This document shows, piece by piece, positions 9,877-19,214 of a stretch of 64,000 bases of DNA. Each line of letters opens with the position of its first letter. Position 1 is the first letter of the stretch. The notes beneath the pieces are model-generated. The model saw only the letters and a program-made list of their open reading frames with translations. It was not told the origin of the DNA and ran no database searches. This stretch comes from Solibacillus sp. FSL W7-1464 (GTDB lineage: Bacteria; Bacillota; Bacilli; Bacillales_A; Planococcaceae): NCBI RefSeq assembly GCF_038004425.1, contig NZ_JBBORC010000001.1, positions 3,015,001-3,079,000 of the forward strand, written 5' to 3'. The translations under genes and the position numbers were made by a program.

Positions 9877-12582
9877 ATGAAGAAAAAACGTAAATTGGGC
9901 ATTGGCTTCAAAATCACGAGTGGGTATATTATTCTCATAGTATGTCTAATCGTTGCGGCACTTGTCTTAAATAATCAAATAACAAGTTTACAAAAAGAAC
10001 GAAATGACATTATTAAATATGATTCTCAAATGCGTATGATGTCAAACAATCTAGAACGCCAAATTCTTAATATGGAATCCTCCTTACATCGCTATTTAAT
10101 TACAGACGATGAAGCGCATTTAAATAAATTCAATGAAGAAATGGCAACTTGGAAATCTTCCTATGATGAATTGAGTACCATTGTTTATGACTTTTCAAGC
10201 GGTCAGGAACAACTTGAAGTAGTACATAGCGGTATCGAAGATTGGATTAACAATATTGGTCAGCCTCTCTTGAACGCGATACTTGCTAATGATAATGAAG
10301 AAGTACTTTCAATGTTTAACGGTGTGGAAAGCAGCCTGGCCATTAGTCAACTGCAGCAAAAATTCACCGCTTTCCGTACGTATGAAACAGAAGCCATTCA
10401 AGTCAAAGTTGCGGATCTTAATGATCAAAATACGGCATTAACATATAGTCTTTTTGCGATCTTAACATTAATTGCAACAGTGACTATCGTGATTTTCACA
10501 ATTATTTCACGGAATATTGCCGGGTCGATCAACGAGGTAACTGAAGCTCTTGAAGATATGAATGCTTCTGACGGGAAAGTACGGAAACGTATTACTGCCA
10601 AAACGAATGATGAAGTAAAAGACCTTGTACTGGCGACGAATTCCCTTCTTACGACATTGGAAAACCGTCAATGGTACCAAACGAACTTAGCCGAAGTTGT
10701 AACGGCCTACCAAGGTGTCGATACACTTGATGAATTAGGTGAAGTATTGCTGAAATCATTAACAACTCGTACACATTCGGTATACGGCGCATTTTACATT
10801 CAGGATATCCGCAACCATAACAAGTTCAACAAAATTGCTGCGTTTGCAGAAACTGGCGATGATGTAGGACGTGACAGCTTTGAAGTAGGTCATGGCTTCA
10901 TCGGTCAGAGTGTAAAAGAAAAGCGTATATTAAGCTATGACAACAAAGATAATAGCTTCCACTACTTGGAAACAGCACTTGGAAATATTCCGATTTCAAA
11001 CGGTATTATCGTCCCTGTATTTTTCGGAAAAGAAGTCGTCGCTGTTTTTGAATTGGCTTCCTTAAAATCATATAATCAGCAGCATCGCGATCTTATTAAA
11101 GAAGTGGTTGTACATCTAGGTGTAACGATCAACAGTATTATCGGACGTATGGAAGTTGTTCGTCTATTAAATGAATCGCAGGCAATGACGGAAGAATTGC
11201 AAGTTCAGTCAGAAGAGCTTCAAACGCAATCTGAAGAGCTGAAAATGCAAACAGAAGAACTGACAACAATTAACGAACGTTTAGAAGAACGTACACGTGA
11301 TGCGGAACAGAAAACGCATGAACTGGAAAAAGTACAGGTTGAACTGAAGCAAAGTGCAGAGCAGCTGCGTCAAAGCTCAAATTATAAATCCGAGTTCCTT
11401 GCAAATATGTCCCATGAATTGCGTACACCGCTTAACAGTATTTTAATCTTGTCTGAAATGCTTGCTGAAAACCATGAACAGCATTTATCTGAAGATGAAC
11501 TGGAGTATGCAAAAGTTATCCATGATTCGGGTGAAGATTTACTGAACCTGATTAATGACATTCTGGATTTATCGAAAGTGGAAGCCGGAAAAATGGATTT
11601 ATGGTTCAGAGAGATGGATGTATATGAAATTCCACAGCATATACAAAATTTATTCCAGCCGGTAGCGAATCAAAAAGGCCTGGAATTATCTGTGGATGTA
11701 GCAAATAATCTTGCAGAAATTTTCCATACCGATGTAAAACGATTCCATCAAGTTTTAAATAACCTGCTTTCCAACGCACTCAAGTTTACTGAGGAAGGTT
11801 CAGTAACTGTGAAGGTGGACAAAGCACGTATAACGCCTGCCATGAGACAGCTTAGCGATACATGGATTACGGTTAGTGTGACAGATACCGGTATTGGTAT
11901 TCCGAAAAATAAACAAAACATCGTATTTGAATCGTTCCAGCAAGCGGACGGCGCTACTGTTCGTAAATATGGCGGAACAGGATTAGGTTTATCCATTTGC
12001 CGTGAAGTGACAAAACTTCTTGGTGGCTGGATTACATTATCAAGTGCTGAAGGCGAAGGTAGCACATTTACAGTGTACTTGCCAAGCTTACCTGAAGGAA
12101 ATGCTGTACAATCGAGCATCGCTGAACAGGAAGCTGTTTATACAGAGGTAGCTCCAGCTATTCCAATGGGTGTACCTACATCAATATTTGAAGAAAAGCA
12201 TATTTTGATTGTTGATGATGATTACCGTAATATTTATGCGCTTCGTCAGGCATTGGAACATAAAGGTGTTCACATTATAGAAGCTTCCAACGGTGTGGAA
12301 TGCCTGAATATTTTACAGACGGCGACTCGCGTAGATGCTGTTCTGATGGATATTATGATGCCTGAAATGGACGGATATGAAACAATGGAGCGTATCCGCA
12401 AAGATTTACAATTATATGAGCTGCCGATTATTGCATTAACAGCAAAAGCGATGAAGCAAGACCAAGATCGCGCATTTGAAGCGGGGGCTTCCGATTATAT
12501 AAGTAAGCCTTTAAACTTGGAACAACTATTCTCCGTACTAACGGTATGGCTCACAAGTGGGGAACGTATACGAAATGTATAG
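9877..12582 (+). CDS. rsbK: Hybrid sensor histidine kinase, RsbK-like
   Basis: A 901-residue membrane kinase. In order: membrane helix (about 10-31), extracytoplasmic four-helix CHASE3-like sensor (32-187), second membrane helix (188-210), HAMP (211-265), GAF (275-425), a coiled coil built of SEELQTQSEELK-type repeats (430-505), HisKA with His513 in MSHELRTPLN, HATPase with GIGIP and YGGTGLGLSI boxes, and a receiver with Asp825 in MDIMMPEMDG. This plan and the two neighbours match RsbK of Bacillus cereus, which passes stress signals to the phosphatase RsbY and so to sigma-B. The CheR-type gene overlaps its 3' end. The name rests on architecture and context. Confidence 0.75.
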   Translation: MKKKRKLGIGFKITSGYIILIVCLIVAALVLNNQITSLQKERNDIIKYDSQMRMMSNNLERQILNMESSLHRYLITDDEAHLNKFNEEMATWKSSYDELSTIVYDFSSGQEQLEVVHSGIEDWINNIGQPLLNAILANDNEEVLSMFNGVESSLAISQLQQKFTAFRTYETEAIQVKVADLNDQNTALTYSLFAILTLIATVTIVIFTIISRNIAGSINEVTEALEDMNASDGKVRKRITAKTNDEVKDLVLATNSLLTTLENRQWYQTNLAEVVTAYQGVDTLDELGEVLLKSLTTRTHSVYGAFYIQDIRNHNKFNKIAAFAETGDDVGRDSFEVGHGFIGQSVKEKRILSYDNKDNSFHYLETALGNIPISNGIIVPVFFGKEVVAVFELASLKSYNQQHRDLIKEVVVHLGVTINSIIGRMEVVRLLNESQAMTEELQVQSEELQTQSEELKMQTEELTTINERLEERTRDAEQKTHELEKVQVELKQSAEQLRQSSNYKSEFLANMSHELRTPLNSILILSEMLAENHEQHLSEDELEYAKVIHDSGEDLLNLINDILDLSKVEAGKMDLWFREMDVYEIPQHIQNLFQPVANQKGLELSVDVANNLAEIFHTDVKRFHQVLNNLLSNALKFTEEGSVTVKVDKARITPAMRQLSDTWITVSVTDTGIGIPKNKQNIVFESFQQADGATVRKYGGTGLGLSICREVTKLLGGWITLSSAEGEGSTFTVYLPSLPEGNAVQSSIAEQEAVYTEVAPAIPMGVPTSIFEEKHILIVDDDYRNIYALRQALEHKGVHIIEASNGVECLNILQTATRVDAVLMDIMMPEMDGYETMERIRKDLQLYELPIIALTAKAMKQDQDRAFEAGASDYISKPLNLEQLFSVLTVWLTSGERIRNV

Positions 12583-13390
12583 AAAGAAGTTAGAGATACG
12601 CTTGTTATTAGAAGCGATTTACACATTATCAGGATTTGACTTCCGAAAGTATAATCAACAATCAATATTACGACGTATTGAGCATCGCATGCGGCTCAAC
12701 AATTTTTCATCAATCTCTCAATTAACCGAATCGATAATTTACGATAAAGAGTTATTGAAAGTGCTGCTGAACGATTTTTCGATAAATGTAACGGAAATGT
12801 TCCGGGACCCCTCTTTCTTCAGGGCGTTCCGCGAAGAGATTGTTCCGCAGCTGAAAGATCTTGATAAGATACGGATATGGCATGCAGGCTGTGCAACCGG
12901 CGAAGAAGTTTATTCGATGGCCATCCTTTTGCAGGAAGAAGGACTGTTGGATCGTTCAATCATGTATGCGACAGATATGAATGAAAATGCGCTGTTAAAA
13001 GCCGAACAGGGTGCCTTCCCTCTTCATAAAATGCAAGCCTATACGAAAAATTATATTTTGGCTGGCGGAACAGAAAGCTTTTCCCAATACTATAAAACGG
13101 ATGACAGCTTTGCCTCTTTCCATCCTTACTTAAGCGAAAACATCATGTTTGCCCAGCATAATCTGGCAACAGACAAATCGTTTCAGGAATTTGATGTGAT
13201 CATTTGCCGCAATGTGCTCATTTATTTTACACCTGAGCTGCAGCATGAGGTACATCATCTCTTTTACGATAGCTTAGCAAGAAACGGATATCTGGGCTTA
13301 GGCGATAAGGAAACATTGCAGTTTACGCCGCTCGTATCCAAATACCGCACCGTCAACGCAACGGAGCGTATCTATCAAAAGAGATTCTAG
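12575..13390 (+). CDS. rsbM: CheR-type SAM methyltransferase, RsbM-like
   Basis: A 271-residue CheR-family methyltransferase. The N-terminal helical domain (about 5-75) is followed by the SAM-binding domain with WHAGCATGEEVYSMAI (the GxGxxG-like loop), YATDMNENAL and the CRNVLIYF motif. The start ATG at 12575 overlaps the kinase stop by 8 bp, which implies translational coupling; a GTG at 12557 is possible. In B. cereus RsbM methylates the kinase RsbK and damps sigma-B activation, and the same gene order here suggests the same job. A chemotaxis role is the alternative, but no cheB or cheA lies nearby. Confidence 0.78.
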   Translation: MYRKKLEIRLLLEAIYTLSGFDFRKYNQQSILRRIEHRMRLNNFSSISQLTESIIYDKELLKVLLNDFSINVTEMFRDPSFFRAFREEIVPQLKDLDKIRIWHAGCATGEEVYSMAILLQEEGLLDRSIMYATDMNENALLKAEQGAFPLHKMQAYTKNYILAGGTESFSQYYKTDDSFASFHPYLSENIMFAQHNLATDKSFQEFDVIICRNVLIYFTPELQHEVHHLFYDSLARNGYLGLGDKETLQFTPLVSKYRTVNATERIYQKRF

Positions 13391-13414
13391 TAACAGAATT
13401 TGACTATGTAAAGA

Positions 13415-13447
13415 ATGGTACATCTATTATGGATGTGCCATTTTTTT
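13415..13447 (+). terminator. Terminator of the kinase-methyltransferase operon
   Basis: A 10-bp stem with one G-T pair (13415-13424 with 13432-13441) is followed by seven T, 25 bp behind the rsbM-like stop. Confidence 0.88.
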
Positions 13448-13465
13448 ATTTTGGATGAAGCAAAA

Positions 13466-13500
13466 AAAACCAATTTTTCTCTGTAAGAAAAATTGGTTTT
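13466..13500 (-). terminator. Bidirectional terminator behind the receiver-PP2C gene
   Basis: A 15-bp perfect inverted repeat (13466-13480 with 13486-13500, inner arm CCAATTTTTCT) ends in T runs on both strands. It lies 19 bp past the stop of the minus-strand phosphatase and separates the two convergent units. Confidence 0.88.
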
Positions 13501-13519
13501 TATAGTTAACATTAACTTT

Positions 13520-14656
13520 TCAGCTGTTGGCACTCAATAATAATACACACATATCATCCGGCTGGTTATGCTGCTGTTCGCCCTTCACTAAATAGTCGAT
13601 TGGTGAAATGTCCGTCGACCAGTGGCTGCTCGCAATTTTGCACAGCTCTTTATCCGATTCTATTTCACAAGGACCCATTGCTTCCAAAACCCCGTCTGTA
13701 AACAGGACAATTTGGATGGATGAATTATATGGAATAATCGCCTTCTCAATTTTAATATCTTCAACAAAACCTACTGCATAGCTCGTATGTGTAATCGGTA
13801 CAGTCTTTTCGCCATCAACAAAAGCATAGCCCTTTGGATGGCCTGCATTGACGTATTCCACTGTCTTTTTCTTCGTATCGATAATAAAATATACGCCGGT
13901 GAAATAATACAATATATTTTCTTTTTCATTTTGCAGTAAATTCATATAACGATTCAACTCTGCGATAACAAGCTCAGGGTCTGTCAGCTTTTTAATTGCC
14001 TCACGTAAAACGGAAGAAATATACATACAAACAAGCGATGCGGACACCCCATGCCCCATCATATCCAATAGCATGACAGCATATCGGTCTTCATCGAGCT
14101 TGTCCCAATAATATAAATCCCCCGCCAAATTTGATGATGGTAAATAAGAAGCGGTAATCGAAATATTCGACTCATGAACAGGTGGGCTTAAAAGGCTTTG
14201 TTGGACACGGGCTGCCAGATCCAACTCTCTTTGGATAATCTTCTCCTGATTTGTATGCCAGTCCAGTTCTTTTTTCAGTCTTTTCCCGACACGTATACGG
14301 GCTAATAATTCTATTCGATTAATTGGTTTAGTTATGTAATCAATGCCTCCAACATCTAAAGCTTCCGACAACTTCACTTTATCTTCCAGTGCCGTTACGA
14401 ATATCACCTGGATATCTTTCCATTGAGGATTTTGCTTTAATATACGACAAGCTTCAATTCCATCCATTTCCGGCATCATGACATCCAATAAAATAACATT
14501 AATGTCATAGCACTTAGGGGCATTGGATGGATCTAGGTAGTCAAACATTTCTTTTGCAGATTGTACGGAAACAAACTTCTCATAACCATCACTTTTCAAT
14601 ATTTTTTCAATAACGAAGAGGTTAACTTGGTTATCGTCTACAACAAGAATGGTCAT
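13520..14656 (-). CDS. rsbY: Receiver-PP2C phosphatase response regulator, RsbY-like
   Basis: A 378-residue protein. The N-terminal receiver (1-120) carries phospho-acceptor Asp58 in LLDVMMPEMDG and Lys in DYITKPI. A short coiled linker containing LAARVQQSLL follows, then a SpoIIE/RsbU-type PP2C domain (about 170-375) with metal-binding AGDLYYWD, LLDMMGHGV and FTDGV. In B. cereus RsbY is activated by RsbK and dephosphorylates the anti-anti-sigma factor RsbV, releasing sigma-B. The gene is convergent with the kinase/methyltransferase pair. No rsbV, rsbW or sigB is visible in this window, so the target genes must be elsewhere if the assignment holds. Confidence 0.8.
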   Translation of the reverse strand: MTILVVDDNQVNLFVIEKILKSDGYEKFVSVQSAKEMFDYLDPSNAPKCYDINVILLDVMMPEMDGIEACRILKQNPQWKDIQVIFVTALEDKVKLSEALDVGGIDYITKPINRIELLARIRVGKRLKKELDWHTNQEKIIQRELDLAARVQQSLLSPPVHESNISITASYLPSSNLAGDLYYWDKLDEDRYAVMLLDMMGHGVSASLVCMYISSVLREAIKKLTDPELVIAELNRYMNLLQNEKENILYYFTGVYFIIDTKKKTVEYVNAGHPKGYAFVDGEKTVPITHTSYAVGFVEDIKIEKAIIPYNSSIQIVLFTDGVLEAMGPCEIESDKELCKIASSHWSTDISPIDYLVKGEQQHNQPDDMCVLLLSANS

Positions 14657-15122
14657 TACATCAACTTCTCTCTATTTTTTTAGATAAAGCATATAATTCA
14701 TTGCCCGTCCCACATAATTATACAGAAAACAACAGGTAAATGAAATGAGGAGGCTTACTTGTCATGATTTCAGTCTATTAGTCTTATTAGCTATGTACTA
14801 TGTATAATATAAGGGATTGATAGACTTAATCCGAACGCTTCTTACTTTCACTCTTTCTGTGGGGAAAAAGCAGTACTTTATTACGAATAATTTGCTATTA
14901 ATTATCCTCATATATGTTTCCCACAAAAGAGGGATGGGTAAACATATAAGTTATGTTTTTTTTGAGAAATTTTGCATAGAGTATTCTTTATTGGGAAAAG
15001 TGGTAATAGGCAAGATAAATAGTATGTTGGAGCCATGTCTCACTATATAATCTTATCTATTGCATAGTAAGAGTGTACATATTATGATGAGCATAATTAT
15101 TTAAAGAAAAGGATTCGATTTG
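14657..15122. other. Intergenic region between divergent genes
   Basis: This 466-bp AT-rich stretch separates the starts of the receiver-PP2C gene (minus) and the UPF0316 gene (plus). It must hold both promoters. A 77-codon open frame at 14817-15050 has no ribosome site and no family features and is not called. I see no structured element. Confidence 0.5.
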
Positions 15123-15650
15123 ATGAAAGAAATTTTGCTTATACTATTATTACAATTACTTTACGTTCCTTTATTTACACTGCGTACAATTTTTTTAGTT
15201 AAAAATATTACAACGCTCGCATCCATGATCGGAATCGTTGAAATGCTCATCTATGTATTTGGTCTGTCTTTAGTTTTCAGCGGCGACCAAGGTTTTCTTG
15301 CAATGGTCGTTTATGCGGTCGGTTTTGGTCTGGGGATTATTATCGGGACGCGCATCGAACAAAAGCTTGCGATTGGTTATATTTATGTAACGATCAACAC
15401 GCAAATCCGCAATGAAGAACTGATACAAGTTATGAGAAATGAAGGATTTGCGGTAACGACGTACGTTGGTGAAGGCCGTGACAGCCAGCGCTATAAATAT
15501 GAAATTTTAACAAAACGGAATCGTGAAAAGGAATTATTTATGCTTGTTCAGCACCATGAGCCATCAGCGTTTATTATTTCCTATGAACCGAAATCGTTTA
15601 AAGGCGGTTTCTTAGTAAAACGAATGAAGCAGCATAAGAAACATAAGTAA
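15123..15650 (+). CDS. UPF0316 membrane protein (DUF2179/DUF5698), YebE-like
   Basis: A 175-residue protein with three hydrophobic helices in the first 85 residues (LLILLLQLLYVPLF; ASMIGIVEMLIYVFGLSLVF; MVVYAVGFGLGIIIG), then a cytoplasmic DUF2179 domain with the family-typical GTRIEQKLAIGY and GEGRDSQRY. The family resembles YitT-type proteins; function is unknown and a small-ligand-sensing role for DUF2179 is only proposed. AAAAGGA at 15107-15113 supports ATG 15123 over the TTG at 15120. Confidence 0.85.
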   Translation: MKEILLILLLQLLYVPLFTLRTIFLVKNITTLASMIGIVEMLIYVFGLSLVFSGDQGFLAMVVYAVGFGLGIIIGTRIEQKLAIGYIYVTINTQIRNEELIQVMRNEGFAVTTYVGEGRDSQRYKYEILTKRNREKELFMLVQHHEPSAFIISYEPKSFKGGFLVKRMKQHKKHK

Positions 15651-15707
15651 AAAAGTCCAATGAACGAAGAAAGTGCAGTACTGCACTCTCCCCTTCATTG
15701 GACTTTT
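15651..15707 (+). terminator. Bidirectional terminator between convergent genes
   Basis: A 14-bp perfect stem (15651-15664 with 15694-15707) with A and T runs at its ends encloses a second hairpin (15672-15686, AGTGCAG/CTGCACT). It lies directly behind the UPF0316 stop and 5 bp from the stop of the convergent ATP-grasp gene, so it can serve both. Confidence 0.92.
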
Positions 15708-15711
15708 CTTT

Positions 15712-16668
15712 TTATTTCACTTTATGAGCTGTTACTTTTTCAAGTTCCTGACCTAAAAACTTCGCAAGCTGCAGCATTGCATACTTCTCTTCTTTTGCCT
15801 CTGCATCCGGGTTGTAGTTCGTATTTGTGTTAACATCATACGTGAATACTTCTCCATTTACATTGCGGATAAATTCAATGCCTGCTACATCAATTCCACT
15901 GTCTTTCAGGAAATTCGCATAGTTTTCAAGCAGCTTTGTTTCGTTGTTTTCGACGATTTCAAATTTTGCACGCTGCTCTTTCGGCTCTTCCCCTACAGGA
16001 CAGAACAGATCGCCAATTTGGCATACGTCTGCAGGACAAAGCTCAAATCCTTCCGATGTATCCACTTGCACTGAGTAGAAATACTCGCCGCCGATAAATT
16101 CAACACGTGTGATGTATGATTCAGGCGATTCGATATATTCCTGAATCAGCACAATTCCATCAACCGGCTCTTCATAGTCCGGCTTCGCTAAATGCTCTTC
16201 AAGTGCAGCGATCGAATAGAACAGCTGAACACCCAATCCTTTCCCTGCACGATTATGCTTCGTAATAAACGGCACAATATTCAGTGCTTTTGCTGCTTCA
16301 ATAATTTGCTGTTTCCCTACAGCGGCAATAGTTTTCGGAGTTTTAATTCCATGCTTTTCCAGTGCCGTATACTGCTTTACTTTACTCAACTCCAAACGTA
16401 GTGCATTGCTGCCGTTCAATACTTTTCTTCCGTGGAATTCAAGCCAGTCCAGTACTGCTCCTGTCAGTTCAGGTGCATAACGGTGATCACGCGTATGTGA
16501 TGAGGCACTCATTCGGTTATAGAATACGCCTTCTGGTGGAGCCTCTGTCAAGTTGACAATCCCCTCGTCCAAATGCCAGGTTTCATATGGTAATTTCAAT
16601 TCCTCTAAACGATTTACTAAGTGACGCGTCCAATCGTCATTTTCATGGATTACGTAAATTTTTGCCAT
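15712..16668 (-). CDS. RimK-like ATP-grasp domain protein
   Basis: A 318-residue ATP-grasp enzyme of the RimK/glutamate-ligase type, cytoplasmic. Residues 1-95 form the pre-ATP-grasp domain (YVIHENDDWTRHLV at the start). The ATP-grasp fold follows, with KQYTALEKHGIKTPKT, the nucleotide-binding segment KHNRAGKGLGVQLF near 160, VLIQEYIESP near 200 and the metal-binding VFTYDVNTNTNYN near 285. Relatives join an amino acid to a peptide or protein carboxylate with ATP. The substrate is unknown and the gene stands alone. The start follows CGGAGGAATGG. Confidence 0.8.
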   Translation of the reverse strand: MAKIYVIHENDDWTRHLVNRLEELKLPYETWHLDEGIVNLTEAPPEGVFYNRMSASSHTRDHRYAPELTGAVLDWLEFHGRKVLNGSNALRLELSKVKQYTALEKHGIKTPKTIAAVGKQQIIEAAKALNIVPFITKHNRAGKGLGVQLFYSIAALEEHLAKPDYEEPVDGIVLIQEYIESPESYITRVEFIGGEYFYSVQVDTSEGFELCPADVCQIGDLFCPVGEEPKEQRAKFEIVENNETKLLENYANFLKDSGIDVAGIEFIRNVNGEVFTYDVNTNTNYNPDAEAKEEKYAMLQLAKFLGQELEKVTAHKVK

Positions 16669-16921
16669 CTTCCATTCCTCCGATACTCTTTCAAACTGTT
16701 AAACAGAATTTTCCAACTTTAAAATTGTACTTCCATCATACATTAATTCATATGAAATTAGTATGATTTAAGTTTATTACTTAAAAATAATTGCTCTGCT
16801 ACGTTAAAAGAAAACATCATCCATATTACCAAAATTCATATTCAAAAAATGATATTATACATTATATAGCCATAAATTTACTAATATTTCTATTATTTAT
16901 GGCATTAAGGGGATGGACATT

Positions 16922-17806
16922 ATGGAAATAAGAGATTTGAAAAACTTTATTAAAGTTGTCGATCATAGTAGTTTCACAAAAGCTGCCGAAGAAATGTATG
17001 TTACACAATCATCTTTAAGTAAAAGTGTTAAACGATTGGAAACTCAATTTGAGAGCCAGCTAATTATCCGTATAAAAAACAAAATACACCTAACAGATAT
17101 CGGGAAAATCGTTTATCAACAAGGCCGCGAGATTATTAACTCTGTAAATGATCTCCATTTATTGATTAATCAAACGAAAAATATTGAGCACGGAAAAATC
17201 CTGTTAGGCATTCCACAGTTGATAGGAACATTATTTTTCCCTAAAATCGCAAAAGAATATTATGAATCACATGCCAATATTAAAATTGAATTGTTCGAAC
17301 GTGGTGCAAAAAAATTAGAACAAATTTTAAATGATGGGAAAGTTGATATTGCCCTTATTGTAAAAACTCACTTAACAAAAGATGATTACAACTTTTATCC
17401 CTTTATTGAGGATGAATTTTATGTTTTTTTAAACAAGAATCACCCTTTAGCAAATCGTTCAGAACTTGCGATTTCAGAATTAAAAAATGAAAAGTTCATA
17501 ATTTTCTCCGAGGAATTCACATTACATGACTATATCATCAATGCATGTAAAGCAAATGGTTTTTTCCCAAACATTTTATATAAAAGCTCTCAATGGGATT
17601 TGATTTTGGAACTTACAGCCTCCCATAATGCTGTTACATTATTGCCAAAATCCATCTATTCCAAAAATGTGAATCCTGATATTAAATTAATTAAATTAAA
17701 AGGGAAACCACTCTTATGGTCATTAGTTTTCATTACTTTGAAAGACTCCTATAAATCCTTCGCTCTACAAAGTTTTATTAATAAAATAGATTCCTTTAAA
17801 CCTTAG
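16922..17806 (+). CDS. LysR-family transcriptional regulator
   Basis: A 294-residue LysR-type regulator. The N-terminal winged HTH (1-60; FIKVVDHSSFTKAAEEMYVTQ is nearly the family signature) is followed by a linker helix and a two-lobed inducer-binding domain (about 90-290). ATG 16922 is preferred because TTAAGGGG precedes it by about 8 nt; ATG 16913 overlaps that site. It lies 105 bp upstream of, and in the same direction as, the CitMHS-AtuA-CoA transferase operon, and is its likely activator with the transported acid or its CoA ester as inducer. Co-orientation is less usual than the divergent LysR arrangement. Confidence 0.85.
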   Translation: MEIRDLKNFIKVVDHSSFTKAAEEMYVTQSSLSKSVKRLETQFESQLIIRIKNKIHLTDIGKIVYQQGREIINSVNDLHLLINQTKNIEHGKILLGIPQLIGTLFFPKIAKEYYESHANIKIELFERGAKKLEQILNDGKVDIALIVKTHLTKDDYNFYPFIEDEFYVFLNKNHPLANRSELAISELKNEKFIIFSEEFTLHDYIINACKANGFFPNILYKSSQWDLILELTASHNAVTLLPKSIYSKNVNPDIKLIKLKGKPLLWSLVFITLKDSYKSFALQSFINKIDSFKP

Positions 17807-17828
17807 TATTCCATTTCGGAATACTAAG
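17802..17828 (+). terminator. Hairpin behind the LysR gene
   Basis: An 11-bp perfect stem (17802-17812 with 17818-17828) overlaps the end of the lysR-like gene. The following sequence is only moderately T-rich, so it may be a weak terminator or attenuator before the transporter operon. Confidence 0.6.
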
Positions 17829-17911
17829 AAGTCTCTTTATTCATTTTACTATTTTTCATACATAATATAGAATTTTAATTAAATTTAGAGCAAAAAACGG
17901 AGGAATTACAT

Positions 17912-19204
17912 ATGGCTTTATTAGGGTTTTTAACTATCGGAATTTTTTTGATTCTAATTTTTTCTAAAAAAGTATCAGTTATAGTTGCGTTAGTTTTAGT
18001 ACCAATAGTCTTCGGATTAATTGGCGGGTTCGGGTTAGACCTAGGGGAAATGATGCTGAACGGTTTAACTACCGTTGCCCCAACTGGAATAATGTTAGTA
18101 TTTGCGATTTTATTCTTTAGTATTATGTTAGATGCTGGATTATTCGATCCTATGATTCGCTTTATTTTAAAATTAGTCAAAGGTGATCCTCTTAAAGTAG
18201 TAATGGGTACAGCTGTACTAGCAATGCTTGTTCACTTAGATGGGAATGGTTCTGCAACATTCATCATTACAATCTCAGCGATGCTGCCTATTTATAATCG
18301 TTTAGGAATCAGCAGACTAGTATTGGCCGGTGTAGTTGCTCTTGGGGCTGGTGTTATGAACATTGTGCCATGGGGCGGTCCGACAGCCCGTGCCATGACA
18401 GTATTGGGCGGAGAAGCTAGTGACATATTTAACCCTGTTATCCCCGCAATGATAGCAGGAATTGCTTGGGTATTATTCGCTTCTTATTTAATAGGAAGAA
18501 AAGAACGTAAGCGTTTAGGTGTTTTAACACTTGAAGAAACAGAGCTGCAATTGAATTTATCTGAAGAAGAAATGAAATATCGTCGTCCAAAACTTGTACT
18601 GTTCAATCTTCTTTTAACAATTGCGTTGCTTGTACTACTAGTTGGTGCATGGTTGCCGATGCCTGTGGTATTTATCATTGCTTTTGTAATAGCACTTATG
18701 GTGAACTATCCAAACCAAAAAGATCAGCAATCCCGAATTGCTGCACATGCCAGCAGTGTTATTCTGGTCGCTACGATGATTTTCGCAGCGGGTATATTTA
18801 CGGGGATTTTAAATGGTACTGGAATGATTGAAGAGATGGCTTTGGCATTTGTTAGTTTAATACCAGAATCTATGGGAAGATTTTTACCAGTTCTAGTAGC
18901 CATTACATCGATGCCCCTTAGTTTAGTATTCACACCAGATGCATATTATTTCGGCGTGTTACCCGTTATTGCTGAAACCGCTGCAAACTTGGGCATTGAT
19001 CCATTTGAAATCGGACGCGCTGCAATATTAGGTCAAATGACAGTAGGTTTCCCTTTAAGTCCACTGACGGCTTCAACTTTTATTTTAATAGGATTGGCGC
19101 AAGTTGATTTAGTAGATCATCAAAAGTTTATTTTTAAATGGGCATTCATGACAACGATTGTTATGACTGTTGTTGCATTATTAATCGGAGCAATTTCAAT
19201 TTGA
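17912..19204 (+). CDS. CitMHS-family di/tricarboxylate transporter
   Basis: A 430-residue polytopic membrane protein with about twelve helices, of the CitMHS family (proton symporters for metal-complexed citrate and related acids). The family-typical segments HLDGNGSATFIITISAML (near 107) and NIVPWGGPTARA (near 150) are both present, and a second pseudo-symmetric half follows a charged loop at 195-225. ACGGAGG precedes the ATG. It is the first gene of a five-gene catabolic operon, so it most likely imports the acid that the following enzymes degrade. The substrate need not be citrate. Confidence 0.88.
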   Translation: MALLGFLTIGIFLILIFSKKVSVIVALVLVPIVFGLIGGFGLDLGEMMLNGLTTVAPTGIMLVFAILFFSIMLDAGLFDPMIRFILKLVKGDPLKVVMGTAVLAMLVHLDGNGSATFIITISAMLPIYNRLGISRLVLAGVVALGAGVMNIVPWGGPTARAMTVLGGEASDIFNPVIPAMIAGIAWVLFASYLIGRKERKRLGVLTLEETELQLNLSEEEMKYRRPKLVLFNLLLTIALLVLLVGAWLPMPVVFIIAFVIALMVNYPNQKDQQSRIAAHASSVILVATMIFAAGIFTGILNGTGMIEEMALAFVSLIPESMGRFLPVLVAITSMPLSLVFTPDAYYFGVLPVIAETAANLGIDPFEIGRAAILGQMTVGFPLSPLTASTFILIGLAQVDLVDHQKFIFKWAFMTTIVMTVVALLIGAISI

Positions 19205-19214
19205 GGTGAAAAGC

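Noticed and set aside
12575-13390. Chemotaxis-type cheR
   Set aside because: The gene is coupled to a CHASE3-GAF hybrid kinase and convergent with a PP2C regulator; no che genes are near, so RsbM-like is more likely.
14817-15050. 77-codon open frame between the RsbY-like and UPF0316 genes
   Set aside because: No ribosome site, no start with support, low-complexity AT-rich composition and no recognisable domain.
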